A stretch of 51,547 nt of DNA. It comes from Gemmiger formicilis (GTDB lineage: Bacteria; Bacillota; Clostridia; Oscillospirales; Ruminococcaceae). The notes under the pieces were generated by a model. It saw nothing but the letters and a program-made list of their open reading frames with translations, searched no databases and was not told the origin of the DNA. Below, piece by piece: positions 49,872-51,547 of the stretch (positions are counted from its first letter, which is position 1; the number at the start of each line of letters is the position of its first letter). Location of the stretch: positions 1-51,547 of the forward strand of contig NZ_WQOH01000019.1 of assembly GCF_018784445.1 (NCBI RefSeq), written 5' to 3'. A program made the translations under genes and the position numbers.

Positions 49872-49915
49872 GGCTGAGGAGACAGGACTTGAACCTGCGA
49901 CCTCCGGGTTATGAG
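49871..49915 (-). other. 3' half of a tRNA-Met (initiator type), attachment-site scar
   Basis: The minus strand reads from the anticodon loop CTCATAA and CCCG stem strand through variable loop, T-arm (GCAGG-TTCAAGT-CCTGT) and acceptor strand to an encoded CCA at 49871. The CTCATAACCCG run is typical of initiator tRNA-fMet, and the A before the discriminator base fits its unpaired first pair. The 5' half is missing: upstream DNA does not pair with the stem. Integrases that target the anticodon loop leave exactly such a 3' half at one end of an element. No integrase is in the window. Confidence 0.75.
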
Positions 49916-50042
49916 AAATCTAAAACTTGTGCGTTACAGTGCTGTTTTGTTGGGTTTGGTGGTGTTTTGTACCAAGGCTCGAAATAGATTTTGTTCCATG
50001 TGTACAAAGGAGTGCTGCATCGTGCTGACCCGTTCCAACCCC

Positions 50043-50066
50043 TTTTGGGGGCAGTTTTGGGGGCAA
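50043..50066. repeat. Tandem 12-mer next to the tRNA scar
   Basis: TTTTGGGGGCAG followed at once by TTTTGGGGGCAA. Such G-rich pairs occur beside tRNA attachment sites of tyrosine integrases in gut Firmicutes, from memory, and may be integrase arm sites. Confidence 0.45.
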
Positions 50067-50412
50067 ATCTGCAAGACAGATTCTCATACGCACCAATCAA
50101 ATAAACGCGCAGCTTTGGTTCCATTGAGAAATGTGGATACCAATATCACTGGGTTCACGCAAGTGAAAAGCCCAGCAAACTAATATATAAGTTTTACTCC
50201 CTAGCAAGAAGTTGTATGCAAACCCAACCCGCAACATTCCCGCACACCGCCCCCGTCGCCGCGAGAAACGCCCCGGTTTTGGGGAGTTCGCAGCCTATCG
50301 GCGCCGGTGTACCGTCCCGTCAAATACCGCCCCAAATTCCCCGTTTCCCGGGGATTTTTTATTTTACCACAAAGGCATTTACCTGAACGGGATTTCCCTG
50401 TACAGGTAAATC
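50067..50412. other. Noncoding remnant right of the tRNA scar
   Basis: No supportable gene. AT-rich remnants with a hairpin plus T-run at about 50336-50365 (CCCCG/CGGGG type, rightward terminator) and an inverted repeat ATTTACCTG/CAGGTAAAT at 50378-50412. Confidence 0.4.
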
Positions 50413-50464
50413 CTGCACAAATAAATAACTAACTAAATAAATTACTAAGATACTATCGTATCCT

Positions 50465-50495
50465 ATCCGTAAAACTACAAAAAACGGATTTTTTC
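50465..50495 (+). terminator. Weak rightward terminator
   Basis: Short stem ATCCGT/ACGGAT (50465-50470, 50484-50489) followed by TTTTTT. No gene upstream to explain it. Confidence 0.4.
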
Positions 50496-50517
50496 CACTG
50501 GAATCTTGCCGTAACGC

Positions 50518-50580
50518 GTACAACTTAACACCGGAGAGTACAACTTACGATTGCACTGTGATTTTTGTCTCTGGTATAAT
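50518..50580 (+). promoter_or_regulatory. Regulated promoter pointing antisense into gltA
   Basis: Direct repeat GTACAACTTA at 50518-50527 and 50538-50547 (20-base period), then TTGCAC (50551-50556), 18 bases and TATAAT (50575-50580). The repeat abuts the -35, the usual place for a response-regulator activator site. Transcription would start at the gltA stop codon and run antisense through that gene. Confidence 0.55.
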
Positions 50581-50584
50581 TAAA

Positions 50585-51547
50585 TCAACACGGCTTCCCC
50601 GCTTGAATCGCCGCGTCAATCGCGCGGGCAGCCTCTTTGCCGGCACCCATGGCCAGAATGACCGTGGCAGCACCGGTAACGGCATCGCCGCCGACGTAGA
50701 CCATCGGGCGGCTGGTCAGGCCGTCGGGGCCGTTGGTGATCAGGCAGCCGTGCTTGTCGGCGTCCAGACCCGGCGTGGTGGAGCGGATCAGCGGGTTGGG
50801 GCTGGTGCCCAGCGCCATGATCATCGTATCAACGTCCAGAACGAACTCGCTGCCCTCCTTGACGATGGGGCGGCGGCGGCCGGAGGCGTCCGGCTCACCC
50901 AGCTCCATCTCCACGCAGGTCATACCCTTGACCCAGCCGTTCTCGTTGCCCAGCACCTCGGTGGGGTTCGTCAGCGTCTTAAAGACGATGCCTTCCTCCT
51001 CGGCGTGCTCGACCTCCTCCTTACGGGCAGGCAGCTCGGCCATGCCGCGGCGGTAGACGATGTACACATTCTCGGCACCCAGACGCTTGGCGCAGCGGGC
51101 GGCGTCCATGGCAACGTTGCCGCCGCCAACAACGGCGACAGACTTGCTCTTCATGATGGGCGTGCGGGAATTCTCCTTGTACGCCTTCATCAAATTGACG
51201 CGGGTCAGGTACTCGTTGGCAGAGTAAACGCCGTTCAGGCTTTCGCCGGGGATGCCCATAAAGCGGGGCAGACCGGCGCCGGAGGCAACATAGACGTCCT
51301 CGAAGCCGTAGTCATTCATCAGCTCGTCGATGGTCAGGACTTTACCGATGACCATATTGGTTTCAATGTCAACGCCCAGCTCCTTCAGGCCCTCGACCTC
51401 GTGCTGGACGATGTTCTTGGGCAGACGGAACTCGGGGATGCCGTACATCAACACGCCGCCCGCAACATGCAGGGCTTCGTAGACGGTGACCTTGTAGCCC
51501 AGCTTGGCCAGATCGCCCGCGACGGTCAGGCCGGACGGGCCCGCGCC
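50585..51547 (-). CDS. gltA: NADPH-dependent glutamate synthase-type oxidoreductase GltA, C-terminal part
   Basis: About 320 codons; the gene begins beyond the right edge. The visible N-terminal part holds GAGPSGLTVAGDLAKLG (FAD Rossmann) and VTVYEALHVAGGVLMYGIPEFRLPK, typical of the glutamate synthase small chain. SVAVVGGGNVAMDAARCAKRLGA is the NADPH Rossmann motif, and VYVGGDAVTGAATVILAMGAGKEAARAI the C-terminal FAD contact. In Clostridia such homotetrameric proteins often pair with a ferredoxin-NADP reductase-like gene (NfnB/SudA type), which would lie further right. Function as glutamate synthase or as an electron-bifurcating subunit cannot be separated here. Confidence 0.88.
   Translation of the reverse strand, partial: GAGPSGLTVAGDLAKLGYKVTVYEALHVAGGVLMYGIPEFRLPKNIVQHEVEGLKELGVDIETNMVIGKVLTIDELMNDYGFEDVYVASGAGLPRFMGIPGESLNGVYSANEYLTRVNLMKAYKENSRTPIMKSKSVAVVGGGNVAMDAARCAKRLGAENVYIVYRRGMAELPARKEEVEHAEEEGIVFKTLTNPTEVLGNENGWVKGMTCVEMELGEPDASGRRRPIVKEGSEFVLDVDTMIMALGTSPNPLIRSTTPGLDADKHGCLITNGPDGLTSRPMVYVGGDAVTGAATVILAMGAGKEAARAIDAAIQAGKPC

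Noticed and set aside
49911-50183. Open frame of 90 codons right of the tRNA fragment as an element gene
   Set aside because: No RBS, starts inside the tRNA fragment, crosses the tandem G-rich repeat and has no family-like features.

Overview
The window comes from a GC-rich, low-phage-content chromosome of a gut Clostridia member. Operon content (mucin/milk-sugar and pectin ABC operons, mannose-family PTS, a thiamin salvage operon under a TPP riboswitch, strong AGGAGG-type ribosome binding sites) fits the Oscillospiraceae/Ruminococcaceae (Faecalibacterium, Gemmiger or Subdoligranulum-like). That placement is inference from gene style, not from a marker gene. There are no rRNA genes, no CRISPR array and no intact mobile element.

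Layout, left to right. 1-300: N-terminus of a secreted Pro/Thr-rich protein behind a structured leader. 0.8-5.2 kb: thiamin salvage operon thiM-thiE-HAD-thiD-cytX under a TPP riboswitch. 5.2-14.3 kb: a leftward operon for rhamnogalacturonan-type oligosaccharides (alcohol dehydrogenase, two ABC permeases, lipoprotein binding protein, beta-propeller lyase-like protein, GH105, serine hydrolase), divergent from a LysR regulator. 15.6-16.4 kb: an MFS remnant and a KdgF-like cupin. 16.6-27.5 kb: an Amadori-compound (fructosamine) PTS locus. A leftward pair (GfrF-like SIS deglycase plus an EutH-type permease) shares overlapping promoters with a rightward operon (mannose-family EIIB, EIIC, EIID, FrlB-like deglycase, FrlD-like kinase, GntR regulator, EIIA, HAD-HAD fusion), followed by YitT and DeoC. 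27.8-33.1 kb: enolase-superfamily epimerase, DUF819 permease and CocE hydrolase, divergent from an XRE-cupin regulator. 33.2-41.2 kb: a three-subunit molybdenum hydroxylase, divergent from a metal-chelate-type ABC importer, a ModE-like regulator and an NTPase-MocA fusion; together these look like a self-contained molybdate uptake, cofactor and enzyme unit. 41.2-49.7 kb: a galacto-N-biose/lacto-N-biose locus (GH112 phosphorylase, ABC importer, a small chaperone-like protein and a beta-helix protein that I read as a split GH136 lacto-N-biosidase) with an AraC regulator. 49.8-50.6 kb: a 3' tRNA-Met fragment and noncoding DNA that look like an integration scar. 50.6 kb to the end: the glutamate synthase-type oxidoreductase gltA, cut by the window edge.

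The common theme is harvest of host and diet glycans and glycation products: pectin fragments, mucin/milk disaccharides and glycated amines, each with its own importer, cytoplasmic enzymes and dedicated regulator. The points most worth following are the split GH136 pair, the EutH permease translationally close to an Amadori deglycase, the Mo uptake/MocA/hydroxylase unit with a candidate ModE operator, the related hairpins that bracket the lacto-N-biose locus, and the tRNA-fMet scar.
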